Shown: positions 54,264-62,762 of the stretch, piece by piece
Numbering within the stretch: position 1 is the first letter of the stretch
Layout of the letters: each line of letters starts with the position of its first letter
From: UBA1672 sp964352375
GTDB lineage: Bacteria; Pseudomonadota; Alphaproteobacteria; Micavibrionales; Micavibrionaceae
Assembly (NCBI GenBank): GCA_964352375.1
Contig: CAYGSA010000002.1
Location: 16,638-80,637, forward strand
Direction of reading: 5' to 3'
DNA length: 64,000 bases
The notes under the pieces: generated by a model
Told to the model about the DNA's origin: nothing
What the model saw: only the letters and a program-made list of their open reading frames with translations
The model's database searches: none
Position numbers and translations under genes: made by a program

Positions 54264-55578
54264 GGCTCTGAGCAAAAAGCACACTCTTCATATTGGTGTT
54301 CAGGATCAAGAGCCTGATACTGCTTATATTGTTCACCCTACAGACAAGAAGCTGTTGCAGGCGCGTGATATTGAAGATGTTCTTGAAGAAGCTGAGGGGC
54401 TTGCGCGAGCGATTGATCTTAATGTTCTTCATACGCGTCATGTCAAATTTTCTTCTATTAATGCGGGATCTTTTTTTACCAAGGGCATTCGTCAGGAAAT
54501 TCATGAAGAGCTGAAAACTTTAGAACCGACTATTGTTATTGTGAATTGCGGGCTTTCGCCTGTACAGCAACGTAACCTTGAGGAAGAATGGGGGGCGAAG
54601 GTAATTGATCGCACTGGGCTTATCCTTGAGATTTTTGGGGCGCGGGCGCAGACCAAAGAGGGGCGTTTGCAAGTTGAGCTTGCGGCGCTTGATTATCAGA
54701 AATCTCGACTTGTGAGATCATGGACGCACCTTGAGCGTCAACGCGGTGGGGCTGGTTTTATGGGTGGCCCTGGTGAGCGTCAGATTGAGCTTGATCGTCG
54801 TATGCTCTCGCAACGCATTACCAAGCTTAAAAAAGAACTGGATGATGTGCGGCGTACGCGTGATTTAGGGCGGCAGAGCAGAGCGCGTGTTCCGTTTCCT
54901 ATTGTTTCTCTTGTTGGCTATACGAACGCGGGGAAGTCGACATTGTTTAATCGCATTACTGGTGCGGAGGTGTTTGCCGAAGACATGCCTTTTGCAACGC
55001 TTGACCCGACAATGCGCAGAATTGATTTGCCACATAACCAAGAGGCGATTCTTGCCGATACGGTTGGGTTTATTGCGGATCTGCCAACGCACCTTGTTGC
55101 GGCGTTTCGTGCAACCTTAGAACAGGTCACGAGCGCAGATGTTATTTTGCATGTGATTGATGTTTCACGAGACGATTATATTGCTCAAAAACAAGATGTT
55201 ATTGGGATTCTTGAAGATCTTGATTTAGATTATGAGCGCGATGGGCGTATTGTTGAAGTATATAACAAGGTTGACCTCTTGAGCGATGAAGACCATGCGG
55301 AATTTGAACGTCAGAGTAGAATTTCTTCACGCCCGATGATTTTGCTGTCGGCGCAGAGTGGTTTGGGCGTTGATAGCTTGATGGAGCGCGTTGCCGCGCT
55401 AACGCTTGAAGGTTCTGTGGAGAAAATTGTAACGCTCGATCACACGGATGGGAAAAAGCTTGCTTGGTTGTATGAGAATGGTGATGTGCTGAACCGTGCC
55501 GATCATGAGGCGAATATCGAAATTACCGTCCGCATCGCTCCAGAGCGATGGGCGGTTTTTGAGAAGGGGTTATTTTAG
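54238..55578 (+). CDS. hflX: GTPase HflX
   Basis: HflX is a ribosome-associated GTPase that splits stalled ribosomes. The N-terminal domain contains NCGLSPVQQRNLEEEWGAKVIDRT-type sequence and the coiled GPGERQIELDRRML. The G domain has G1 LVGYTNAGKSTLFN (near residue 222 counting from this start), G2/G3 FATLDPTMRR and LADTVGFIADLP, and G4 VYNKVDLL. Several ATGs (54217, 54229, 54238) are possible; none has a clear ribosome-binding site. hfq-hflX is a classical pair. Confidence 0.93.
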   Translation: MLQKSQKAKALSKKHTLHIGVQDQEPDTAYIVHPTDKKLLQARDIEDVLEEAEGLARAIDLNVLHTRHVKFSSINAGSFFTKGIRQEIHEELKTLEPTIVIVNCGLSPVQQRNLEEEWGAKVIDRTGLILEIFGARAQTKEGRLQVELAALDYQKSRLVRSWTHLERQRGGAGFMGGPGERQIELDRRMLSQRITKLKKELDDVRRTRDLGRQSRARVPFPIVSLVGYTNAGKSTLFNRITGAEVFAEDMPFATLDPTMRRIDLPHNQEAILADTVGFIADLPTHLVAAFRATLEQVTSADVILHVIDVSRDDYIAQKQDVIGILEDLDLDYERDGRIVEVYNKVDLLSDEDHAEFERQSRISSRPMILLSAQSGLGVDSLMERVAALTLEGSVEKIVTLDHTDGKKLAWLYENGDVLNRADHEANIEITVRIAPERWAVFEKGLF

Positions 55579-56336
55579 CTTTTCTTCTGCTCGTTCCACG
55601 CATCCATCATTTCATTGAGCGTCATTTGTGACATATCATGTTCGGCTTCTATGCCGCGGAAGCGTTTTTCGAATTTATTGATGCATTGGCGCAGTGCTTC
55701 TTCGGCGTTGATATCTAGCATGCGTCCATAATTGGCGAGGAGGAAGAGAATGTCACCAAGCTCTTCGGCCTGGTTTTCTTTGTCATTCTTCTTAATGGCT
55801 TGACGCATTTCCGCAATTTCTTCTTCTAATTTATCCAAGACATGCGATGCATCAGACCACTCGAAGCCGACTTTAGCGGCCTTCTTTTGAATTTTCTGTG
55901 ACTTAAGAAGAGCAGGGAGCGCATTGGTGACTCCGTCAAGCGCGCTTTGTTGCTTCGCTTTTTCTGCTTTTTTGCGTTCGTCCCAAATCTTGTTTACGTC
56001 CTCGGCGCTGATTGCAGTCTGGTCGCCAAAGACGTGCGGGTGGCGGGTGATCATCTTTTCTGTGATATCGTGGATCACGTCATTCATGTCAAACTGGCTT
56101 TCTTCTGAGGCCATCTGTGCGTGATAGATGGGCTGGAGGAGAAGGTCACCCAGCTCCTCACGCAGGTCATTCATGTCTCCCCGATCAATGGCATCTGCAA
56201 CTTCATAGGCTTCTTCAAGGGTATAGGGGATAATAGATTTGAAATCTTGCTCTAAATCCCATGGGCAGCCAGTCACAGGCGTACGCAGTGCCGTCATAAC
56301 GTTTACAAGGTCTTCGAAGGTATGGCGTTTGGTCAT
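55575..56336 (-). CDS. mazG: Nucleoside triphosphate pyrophosphohydrolase MazG
   Basis: MazG hydrolyses (d)NTPs to monophosphates and pyrophosphate. The first MazG domain shows CPWDLEQDFKSIIPYTLEEA (residues ~25-44) and LREELGDLLLQPIYHA (~58-73) with the EExxE metal-binding pattern. A second repeat carries VLDKLEEEIAEMRQA and AEELGDILFLLANYGR. The length of 253 from ATG 56336 matches the two-domain form. Its stop overlaps that of convergent hflX by 4 bases. Confidence 0.95.
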   Translation of the reverse strand: MTKRHTFEDLVNVMTALRTPVTGCPWDLEQDFKSIIPYTLEEAYEVADAIDRGDMNDLREELGDLLLQPIYHAQMASEESQFDMNDVIHDITEKMITRHPHVFGDQTAISAEDVNKIWDERKKAEKAKQQSALDGVTNALPALLKSQKIQKKAAKVGFEWSDASHVLDKLEEEIAEMRQAIKKNDKENQAEELGDILFLLANYGRMLDINAEEALRQCINKFEKRFRGIEAEHDMSQMTLNEMMDAWNEQKKS

Positions 56337-56381
56337 TGATTTTCTTTTATTACACATAAGAAATTTGAATTATTATACTCT

Positions 56382-56430
56382 GGGGGATTGGGGGGCGCAG
56401 CTCAAGACGGTTGGTCTGGAGGGGGCTGGG
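56382..56430 (+). other. G-rich tract upstream of the SOUL-photolyase operon
   Basis: Four G runs (56382-56386, 56390-56395, 56421-56425, 56428-56430) lie on the plus strand of an otherwise AT-leaning intergenic gap. The long 25-base middle loop makes a stable G-quadruplex doubtful. The third run also forms a GGAGGGGG that could act as a ribosome-binding site. Confidence 0.35.
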
Positions 56431-56432
56431 TT

Positions 56433-56510
56433 ATGAACAAGTTCCTTCTCCAATTCAATCTGATATGCACTAAAAACTCAACTATGTGCTTTAAATCTAT
56501 AATGCAATAA
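56433..56510 (+). CDS. Possible 25-residue leader ORF before the SOUL operon
   Basis: ATG 56433 lies 7 bases after GGAGGGGG (56418-56425), the best ribosome-binding-like site in the gap. It opens 25 codons ending with TAA at 56508-56510, only 13 bases before the SOUL start. The peptide (MNKFLLQFNL and so on) has two Cys and is mildly hydrophobic. It may be a coupled leader peptide or chance, since a TATAAT at 56498-56503 overlaps its end. Confidence 0.3.
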   Translation: MNKFLLQFNLICTKNSTMCFKSIMQ

Positions 56511-56523
56511 GTTACATTTGCGC

Positions 56524-57165
56524 ATGAAAAAATTATGCATATTTATTACTGTCATTATGTTATCGGGGTGCTCTGTGTTTGGAAAATCAGGCATAGAGAT
56601 TGCGCCATACAAAGTAATTGAATCCGATGGGGCACAAAAAATTGAGCTGCGTCACTATGATAGGCTTGTCCTTGTTTCAACACCGATGCAAGGCCAAATT
56701 GATGAGAGGCAAAACAGAGCTTTTGGCAAGCTCTTTGATTACATTTCAGGCGAAAATAAGCAACGATCAAAAATAGAAATGACCGCGCCTGTATTTATGG
56801 GGAGTGATGACGAGGACTCTCGTGTTAAAATCCCTATGACCGCGCCCGTTTTCATGGGCGGAAAAGGCGACCAATCATTGATGTCGTTTGTTCTTCCTGA
56901 ATCGTTTTCACTCGAGAACGCACCCATTCCGCAAGATCCGGATGTTAAATTGCATGAGTTGAAAAATTACACTGTGGCCGCAATTACATTCTCTGGCGTT
57001 TTAAAACAAAAGAATATTGAGAAGCACAAAGCAATTTTGGAAGCATGGATTGAAAAGCAGGGATATAAAAAAATTGGTTCTTATAAAGCTGCGGGATATA
57101 ATCCTCCTTTTACACTCCCGGCCTTCCGGCGTAATGAAGTTTTAATTCCTGTGCACGTTAAATGA
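56524..57165 (+). CDS. SOUL-family haem-binding lipoprotein
   Basis: This 213-residue protein starts with a lipoprotein signal; the lipobox LSGC puts the modified Cys near residue 16. The rest is a SOUL domain, with the usual paired MTAPVFMG motifs (near 78-106) and LMSFVLPESFSLENAP. SOUL proteins bind haem or related tetrapyrroles; the ligand here is unknown. It heads an ATGA-coupled operon with an SDR, a photolyase and a renalase-like flavoprotein. The ATG has little ribosome-binding site of its own. Confidence 0.88.
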   Translation: MKKLCIFITVIMLSGCSVFGKSGIEIAPYKVIESDGAQKIELRHYDRLVLVSTPMQGQIDERQNRAFGKLFDYISGENKQRSKIEMTAPVFMGSDDEDSRVKIPMTAPVFMGGKGDQSLMSFVLPESFSLENAPIPQDPDVKLHELKNYTVAAITFSGVLKQKNIEKHKAILEAWIEKQGYKKIGSYKAAGYNPPFTLPAFRRNEVLIPVHVK

Positions 57166-57911
57166 GTGAGGGGTTGTTACCAAATTTCGGAGCAGGCCTG
57201 AACGTTGCCGTTATCGGCGCTTCTGGGGGCTTGGGTCTGGCCTTCGTTGAGCATCTTAGTGCTCAGTCGAATATTTCAAAAATCCATGCATTTTCTCGTT
57301 CGGAAACGACGTTTGATAACGTAAAAGTTGAGAGTCATCACATTGATATAACATCAGAAGTCAGTATTAAAGATGTAGCAGAATCCCTTAAGAATCTGGT
57401 TTTATTTGATATTGTGATTGTTGCAACGGGGTTTCTTCATGATGAAACCTCATCACCAGAAAAAACAATACGAGATCTGAGCTTTGATAATCTTGAGAAG
57501 GTATTTGCCGTGAATACGTTTGGGCCAGCATTGGTCGCCAAGTATTTTTTGCCTCTTCTTCCACGTGATCGGCGAAGCGTATTTGCCTGTTTATCTGCGC
57601 GTGTTGGCAGTATCAGTGATAATCATTTAGGCGGTTGGTATGCGTATCGTGCGTCGAAGGCTGCGCTGAATATGATCTTAAAAAATGCGGCAATTGAAAT
57701 GGCGCGGCGTTACAAAGAAGCATGTATTATTGGGCTTCATCCAGGCACAGTTGATACATCGTTGTCGCAGCCTTTTCAACGGAATGTGAGTGAGGGAAAG
57801 CTTTTCACACCAGAATATTCTAGTGCGCAGCTCTTAAAAGTAATCAACGACGTAAGCCCAGGCCAGAGCGGAAAAGTCTTCGCGTGGGATGGGCAAGAGG
57901 TGCCTGCATGA
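57162..57911 (+). CDS. Short-chain dehydrogenase/reductase
   Basis: This 249-residue SDR has the NAD(P)-binding VIGASGGLGLAFVEHL (residues ~17-32), a Thr/Asn strand motif (IVIVATGFLHD), a Ser in ACLSARVGSISD and the catalytic pair in WYAYRASKAALN (Tyr-x3-Lys). It resembles the C-factor-like SDRs often found next to photolyase genes. The substrate is unknown. It overlaps the SOUL gene and the photolyase gene by 4 bases each. Confidence 0.88.
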   Translation: MSEGLLPNFGAGLNVAVIGASGGLGLAFVEHLSAQSNISKIHAFSRSETTFDNVKVESHHIDITSEVSIKDVAESLKNLVLFDIVIVATGFLHDETSSPEKTIRDLSFDNLEKVFAVNTFGPALVAKYFLPLLPRDRRSVFACLSARVGSISDNHLGGWYAYRASKAALNMILKNAAIEMARRYKEACIIGLHPGTVDTSLSQPFQRNVSEGKLFTPEYSSAQLLKVINDVSPGQSGKVFAWDGQEVPA

Positions 57912-59341
57912 GCGATCAGAATGCCCCTGTTATTGTTTGGTTTCGCCAAGATTTGCGATTGAGAGATAATCCTGCGCTACAGGCTGCGCACGAAAGCGGC
58001 GCGCCGATCATACCTCTTTATATATTAGATGATGTGAACAGTCATGAATGGAAAATGGGCGGTGCAAGTCGTTGGTGGCTGCACCAAAGCTTAAGCGCCT
58101 TAAATGAAAGCCTGAATGGAAAAATGGTTTTTGAGTCAGGTGATCCTCAGCGTATTCTTGCCGAGCTTACACAAGCAACAGGTGCAGATAAAATTTATTG
58201 GAACAGATGTTATGAACCATGGCGCATCAATCGTGACAAAAAAATTAAAGAGGCCTTTGTCGGCGGCAAGAGTTTTAATGGCTCTCTTCTTTTTGAACCG
58301 CATACAGTTTTGAAAGAAGATGGCACACCATACAAAGTTTTCACGCCCTTTTATAAAAAAGGATGCCTTGGTCGTGCACCAAGTCCGCGAGAGCCCTTAG
58401 ATGCGCCCCGTACCCCTAATATATTTCATTATGATGGCGGAACGCTGGATGAGCTTAATCTGATGCCCGACATTCCGTGGTATAAGAACATGCAAGAGGA
58501 ATGGCAGCCAGGCGAGAGCGGCGCGCAGCATTGTTTGCAGGCCTTTCTTGAAAATGGATTGAACGGTTATAAAGATGGACGGAATTTCCCCGCTCGTCAG
58601 AATGTATCACGCCTGTCCCCGCATTTGCATTTCGGTGAAGTATCGCCCCATGATGTATGGCATGCGGCAAGGCCATCAATGATTGTGCAAGGTTGCGAAA
58701 CTGATGGTGAGCATTTTCTTAGTGAGTTGGGCTGGCGTGAGTTTTCTAACTCGCTCCTCTATCATTTCCCTGATTTACCGCGTGATAATTTGCAAAAAAA
58801 ATTCGATGCTTTTCCATGGCGTAACGACGGTGTGGCGCTTAAGGCTTGGCAGAACGGTCAAACAGGATACCCGATAGTGGATGCGGGCATGCGCGAACTC
58901 TGGCAAACGGGATATATGCATAACCGTGTGCGCATGATTGTCGGCTCGTTTTTGGTAAAGAATTTGCTACTGCACTGGCATCACGGCGAGGATTGGTTTT
59001 GGGATACGCTTGTGGACGCAGATCTTGCCAATAATAGCGCAAGCTGGCAGTGGATCGCAGGATGCGGCGCGGACGCTGCCCCGTATTTTCGTATTTTTAA
59101 CCCTGTGACACAAGGGCAGAAATTTGATAGCACAGGCGACTATGTGAGGCGTTTTGTACCAGAGCTTAGCAAGATGCCAGATAAATTTTTGCATAACCCT
59201 TGGGAAGCCTCAGATAATGTCTTGGAATATGCTGGAGTTAAGCTTGGTAAAGAGTATCCCAAACCGATTGTAGATTTAAAATTATCTCGGGAACGTGCCC
59301 TCGCTGCATTTAAGAATGTATCAGGGTCAGAAGATCCATGA
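57908..59341 (+). CDS. phrB: Deoxyribodipyrimidine photolyase (class I CPD type)
   Basis: This 477-residue protein has the antenna-binding alpha/beta domain (VIVWFRQDLRLRDNPALQAA, residues ~8-27) and the helical FAD domain. The latter includes ARQNVSRLSPHLHFGEVSP, WREFSNSLLYHFP, and the C-terminal ASWQWIAGCGADAAPYFR and FNPVTQGQKFD block, which closely follow the class I CPD photolyase pattern. It should use blue light to split pyrimidine dimers. The start ATG 57908 overlaps the SDR stop. Confidence 0.93.
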   Translation: MSDQNAPVIVWFRQDLRLRDNPALQAAHESGAPIIPLYILDDVNSHEWKMGGASRWWLHQSLSALNESLNGKMVFESGDPQRILAELTQATGADKIYWNRCYEPWRINRDKKIKEAFVGGKSFNGSLLFEPHTVLKEDGTPYKVFTPFYKKGCLGRAPSPREPLDAPRTPNIFHYDGGTLDELNLMPDIPWYKNMQEEWQPGESGAQHCLQAFLENGLNGYKDGRNFPARQNVSRLSPHLHFGEVSPHDVWHAARPSMIVQGCETDGEHFLSELGWREFSNSLLYHFPDLPRDNLQKKFDAFPWRNDGVALKAWQNGQTGYPIVDAGMRELWQTGYMHNRVRMIVGSFLVKNLLLHWHHGEDWFWDTLVDADLANNSASWQWIAGCGADAAPYFRIFNPVTQGQKFDSTGDYVRRFVPELSKMPDKFLHNPWEASDNVLEYAGVKLGKEYPKPIVDLKLSRERALAAFKNVSGSEDP

Positions 59342-60330
59342 TGAAAAAAAATATTGCCATTATTGGCGCAGGTTTGTCTGGCCTGACCCTAGCCGAACAG
59401 CTTCAGCCATATGCAAATACCACAGTTTTCGAAAAAGCAAGAGGCATTGGTGGGCGTATGTCTACGCGTTATACTGATGATTTTGAGTTTGATCATGGCG
59501 CGCAATATTTTACCGCGCGTTCCAAAAGTTTTCAGGATTTTTTGACGCCCTATCTTGAGGAAGGCTTGGTTCAGGAATGGACGCCAAAGATTGTAACTCT
59601 GGAAATTGGAAAAAAGCCCTATAAGCGTGATTGGTTTGAACCGCATTATACAGCCTCTCCAAAAATGAATATGCTGTGTAAGGTGATCGCAAATAACCAT
59701 GATGTACGCATAAAAACAAAAATTGTGAAACTCTCCAAAATCGAAGATGGTTGGTTTTTGACAGAGGAAAACGGAGAGCAGCACGGGCCATTTGATTGGG
59801 TAGTGTGCGCTGCGCCTGCACCGCAAACGGCAGCTCTTTTTCCTCAACAGTTCTCACATTACAAAGCCCTTGAAGATATAAAAATGCAAGGGTGTTATAG
59901 CCTTATGCTGGGGTTTAGAGATGATTTAGAACTGAATTTTAACGCAGCGAAAGTTATGAACTCTTCACTTGATTGGATATCTGTTAATTCGTCAAAACCA
60001 TCACGTAAGGGTGGGTATTCTTTGCTTATTCAAACAACAAATGATTGGGCAGAAGACCATATTGAAGATGATCAGGATGATGTTAGGGCTGTTCTTCTTC
60101 ATGAGGCAGGGCAACTTTTGGGGCGCCGTGTTCATGATGCTGAATATATAAGTCTGCACCGTTGGCGCTACGCAAATACGGTTAGAGATGAGGGTGCGGA
60201 GCATAGCGGACATTTCATCGATGAAGCCCTAAATCTAGCGGTATGTGGAGATTGGTGCGTTAAAGGTCACGTTGAATCTGCCTATTTAAGCGCCGAATCT
60301 CTATCCCTCACGTTAAAAAACCACCTGTAA
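59338..60330 (+). CDS. Renalase-like FAD/NAD(P)-dependent oxidoreductase
   Basis: This 330-residue flavoprotein opens with the dinucleotide motif IAIIGAGLSGLTLAEQL (residues ~6-22), then FEKARGIGGRMSTR, FDHGAQYFTAR and a C-terminal FAD-contact segment LAVCGDWCVKGHVESAYLS. This matches the bacterial renalase-like group, whose studied members oxidise off-pathway dihydro-NAD(P) isomers. It is the last gene of the SOUL-photolyase operon, overlapping the photolyase stop by 4 bases, and converges on cydB 19 bases away. Confidence 0.85.
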   Translation: MMKKNIAIIGAGLSGLTLAEQLQPYANTTVFEKARGIGGRMSTRYTDDFEFDHGAQYFTARSKSFQDFLTPYLEEGLVQEWTPKIVTLEIGKKPYKRDWFEPHYTASPKMNMLCKVIANNHDVRIKTKIVKLSKIEDGWFLTEENGEQHGPFDWVVCAAPAPQTAALFPQQFSHYKALEDIKMQGCYSLMLGFRDDLELNFNAAKVMNSSLDWISVNSSKPSRKGGYSLLIQTTNDWAEDHIEDDQDDVRAVLLHEAGQLLGRRVHDAEYISLHRWRYANTVRDEGAEHSGHFIDEALNLAVCGDWCVKGHVESAYLSAESLSLTLKNHL

Positions 60331-60349
60331 CGCTCTTAAATAAGGCAAG

Positions 60350-61360
60350 CTAACTATAGCTCAAATCTTTGGCTTTTCCGTGGAATATGATGTACGCAAG
60401 AATTGTGTATCCAATCAGAATTGGGAGAACAATAAGAGCACCAACAAGAATAATCATTAGAGATGAGTGCGCACTTGCCGCGTCAACTATCGTCATTTGA
60501 TCCGGAATGATATAAGGAAAGAAGCTATATGCCAGCCCTATAAATGAGAGGATATAAATGCCTGTAGTCGTAACAAGCGGTGCCCAGCAATAACGATCAT
60601 TCTCCAAGGGCATTTTGCGCAACAACACATATAAAAACACAATTAATCCGCCAGTCGCAAGAGGAACAGGAGCGAGCCAGAACAACTCAGGAAAGCTGAA
60701 CCACTTGCTGTAGATGCGCTCGCTAATGAGTGGAGTTGTTAAAGAGATAAGGCACAAACCGACAACGGTATTAACGAGGTGGTATTTGGCCCATTTGATT
60801 GCTTTTCTTTGCAGTCCGCCATCACATTTCATAATAAGCCAGCAAGCACCAATAAGGCAGTACCCAGATGCCACCGCAAGTGCGATAAGAACTGAAAATA
60901 AAATCGCCATCGGGCTATCTTCAAAGCCCATAATATAGGAGCCAAGCATATATCCTTGGGACAGCGCAGTAAGAAGCGAGCCCAAATAGAACGCTAAATT
61001 CCACCGCCATTTTTTTTGATAAGGAACCTTCGCCCGAAAATCAAAAGCAACGCCGCGAAAGATAAGGCCAAACAGCATAACTGCAACGGGTAAATAAAGC
61101 TCTGTTAAAACAATACCGTGCGCGGCAGGGAATGCCACCAACATCAAACCAACACCCAGAACAAGCCATGTCTCATTGGCATCCCAAAACGGTCCAATAG
61201 ACGCGATCATACGATCTTTTTCTTGCTGGTTAGCGTTATCGCTCAGGATACCAACGCCAAGGTCATAGCCATCTAATACAGCATATATTAGCATGGATAA
61301 TCCCATTAAAAATGCGAATGTATAAGGAAGCCAATCCCCACTCGAGATCATATCTTGCAT
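60350..61360 (-). CDS. cydB: Cytochrome bd-type oxidase subunit II (CydB/CioB)
   Basis: Subunit II of the quinol oxidase, 336 residues with about eight or nine hydrophobic helices. The N-terminal YAVLDGYDLGVGIL, IGPFWDANETWLVLG and GVAFDFRAK motifs are typical, and the short length fits the cyanide-insensitive (Cio) branch. The start ATG 61360 (MQDMISS) leaves a 13-base gap to cydA. ATG 61351 is an alternative. It ends the regulator-cydA-cydB operon. Confidence 0.93.
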   Translation of the reverse strand: MQDMISSGDWLPYTFAFLMGLSMLIYAVLDGYDLGVGILSDNANQQEKDRMIASIGPFWDANETWLVLGVGLMLVAFPAAHGIVLTELYLPVAVMLFGLIFRGVAFDFRAKVPYQKKWRWNLAFYLGSLLTALSQGYMLGSYIMGFEDSPMAILFSVLIALAVASGYCLIGACWLIMKCDGGLQRKAIKWAKYHLVNTVVGLCLISLTTPLISERIYSKWFSFPELFWLAPVPLATGGLIVFLYVLLRKMPLENDRYCWAPLVTTTGIYILSFIGLAYSFFPYIIPDQMTIVDAASAHSSLMIILVGALIVLPILIGYTILAYIIFHGKAKDLSYS

Positions 61361-61373
61361 AATTTTTTCTTTC

Positions 61374-62759
61374 TTACTTTGCTGCTGTAATGATTGTCCT
61401 GCGCTCTGCACCTTGTACAGACGGTTTTAGTGGATCACGGTGACCTCCATCCCCTGCGCGCTTGGCCATATAAATTAACGTGCTGATATAGGATATGAGA
61501 AGAACAACATATGTGATCAAATAAGCCGCTAATGTTGTTGCGACCATACCACCACTGACGGGGCCTAAGGCTTGTTCGGTGGTTAAAACACCTTGTACTA
61601 GCCATGGCTGGCGGCCTATTTCTGTCACGTACCAGCCAGATATAGTAGCAACCCATCCGGAGAATGTCATGACCACTAACATAAAAGCTATTGGTCTGGT
61701 GATGTCTTTTTTACGCCACAAAACAAAGGCCGTCATCCATGAAATCAACAGCATCATAATACCTGTACCAATCATAATCCGAAAGGCCCAAAATATTGGC
61801 GCGACAGGAGGGGTGTGTTCAAAAGCATCAATTCCTTTAACTTCACCGTCCCAATGGTGCGTGAGGATAAAACTTGCAAGACCCGGGATTTCAATCGCAT
61901 AGTCATTTTGCTGTGTTTCCTGATTGGGAAGGCCAAATAAAACAAGTGGTGCCCCTTTCTGAGTCTTCCAAAGGCCTTCCATAGCGGCAACCTTCGCGGG
62001 CTGATATTCTTTAGTATTTAATCCATGCAAATCCCCTACAAATATTTGAACAGGAATAAGTAAAGCAGCAATAAAAACTCCTGTCTTCAAACTTTTTATC
62101 ACAGCAGGGCTACGATCATTCAAAAGCCATCGGAATGCAGAAAGTCCCGCAACCAAAAAAGACGCCGTTAAGCCTGATGCAATCAGCATATGTGTCAGTC
62201 GATAAGGCATGGACGGGTTAAAAATAATTTCCATCCAACTGGTCGCATGCGCCTGAAGTTGTCCTGCATCATTAGCAATCATCTCAAAGCCTTGCGGAGT
62301 ATGCATCCAGCTGTTCAGAACAATGATCCAAAATGCGGAGAGTGTTGTGCCTGCTGCAACCAGAAATGTAGCGAGTGTATGGAACCATCCAGGCACGCGA
62401 CGAAACCCAAAGAGCATAATACCCAAAAACGTTGCTTCCAAGAAAAAGGCCGTAAGCACCTCGTAGGCCAAGAGTGGTCCAGCGATATTACCAACCGTTT
62501 CCATGAAACCGGGCCAGTTTGTACCAAATTGAAAAGACATTGTAATTCCAGTGACAACACCTAACGCAAAACTCAGTGCAAAAACTTTTGTGAAATAAAA
62601 GTACGACTGCATCCATGCTTCGTCTTTTGTGGCATTATAACGTAGCTTAAAAAACAAAAGTATCCAGCCCATGGCAATGGTAATTGTTGGAAACATAATG
62701 TGAAATGTAATATTCGCAGCGAATTGTATTCTGGATAAAAGGAAGGGATCAAATTCCAT
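61374..62759 (-). CDS. cydA: Cytochrome bd-type quinol oxidase subunit I (CydA/CioA)
   Basis: Subunit I binds the haems and reduces O2 with quinol. Residues ~1-30 (LLSRIQFAANITFHIMFPT) include the axial His, and GDLHGLNTKEYQPAKVAAMEG (interrupted by no long insert) marks a short Q-loop. GWYVTEIGRQPWLVQGVL is the hallmark of the cyanide-insensitive form. The 461-residue length agrees. AAAGGAG lies 8 bases before the ATG, inside the end of the regulator gene. Terminal-oxidase activity with low cyanide sensitivity is inferred. Confidence 0.94.
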   Translation of the reverse strand: MEFDPFLLSRIQFAANITFHIMFPTITIAMGWILLFFKLRYNATKDEAWMQSYFYFTKVFALSFALGVVTGITMSFQFGTNWPGFMETVGNIAGPLLAYEVLTAFFLEATFLGIMLFGFRRVPGWFHTLATFLVAAGTTLSAFWIIVLNSWMHTPQGFEMIANDAGQLQAHATSWMEIIFNPSMPYRLTHMLIASGLTASFLVAGLSAFRWLLNDRSPAVIKSLKTGVFIAALLIPVQIFVGDLHGLNTKEYQPAKVAAMEGLWKTQKGAPLVLFGLPNQETQQNDYAIEIPGLASFILTHHWDGEVKGIDAFEHTPPVAPIFWAFRIMIGTGIMMLLISWMTAFVLWRKKDITRPIAFMLVVMTFSGWVATISGWYVTEIGRQPWLVQGVLTTEQALGPVSGGMVATTLAAYLITYVVLLISYISTLIYMAKRAGDGGHRDPLKPSVQGAERRTIITAAK

Positions 62760-62762
62760 GGT

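Noticed and set aside
56750..56870. Repeated MTAPVFMG in the SOUL protein as a recent internal duplication
   Set aside because: Bacterial SOUL proteins normally carry this paired motif, so it is a family feature.
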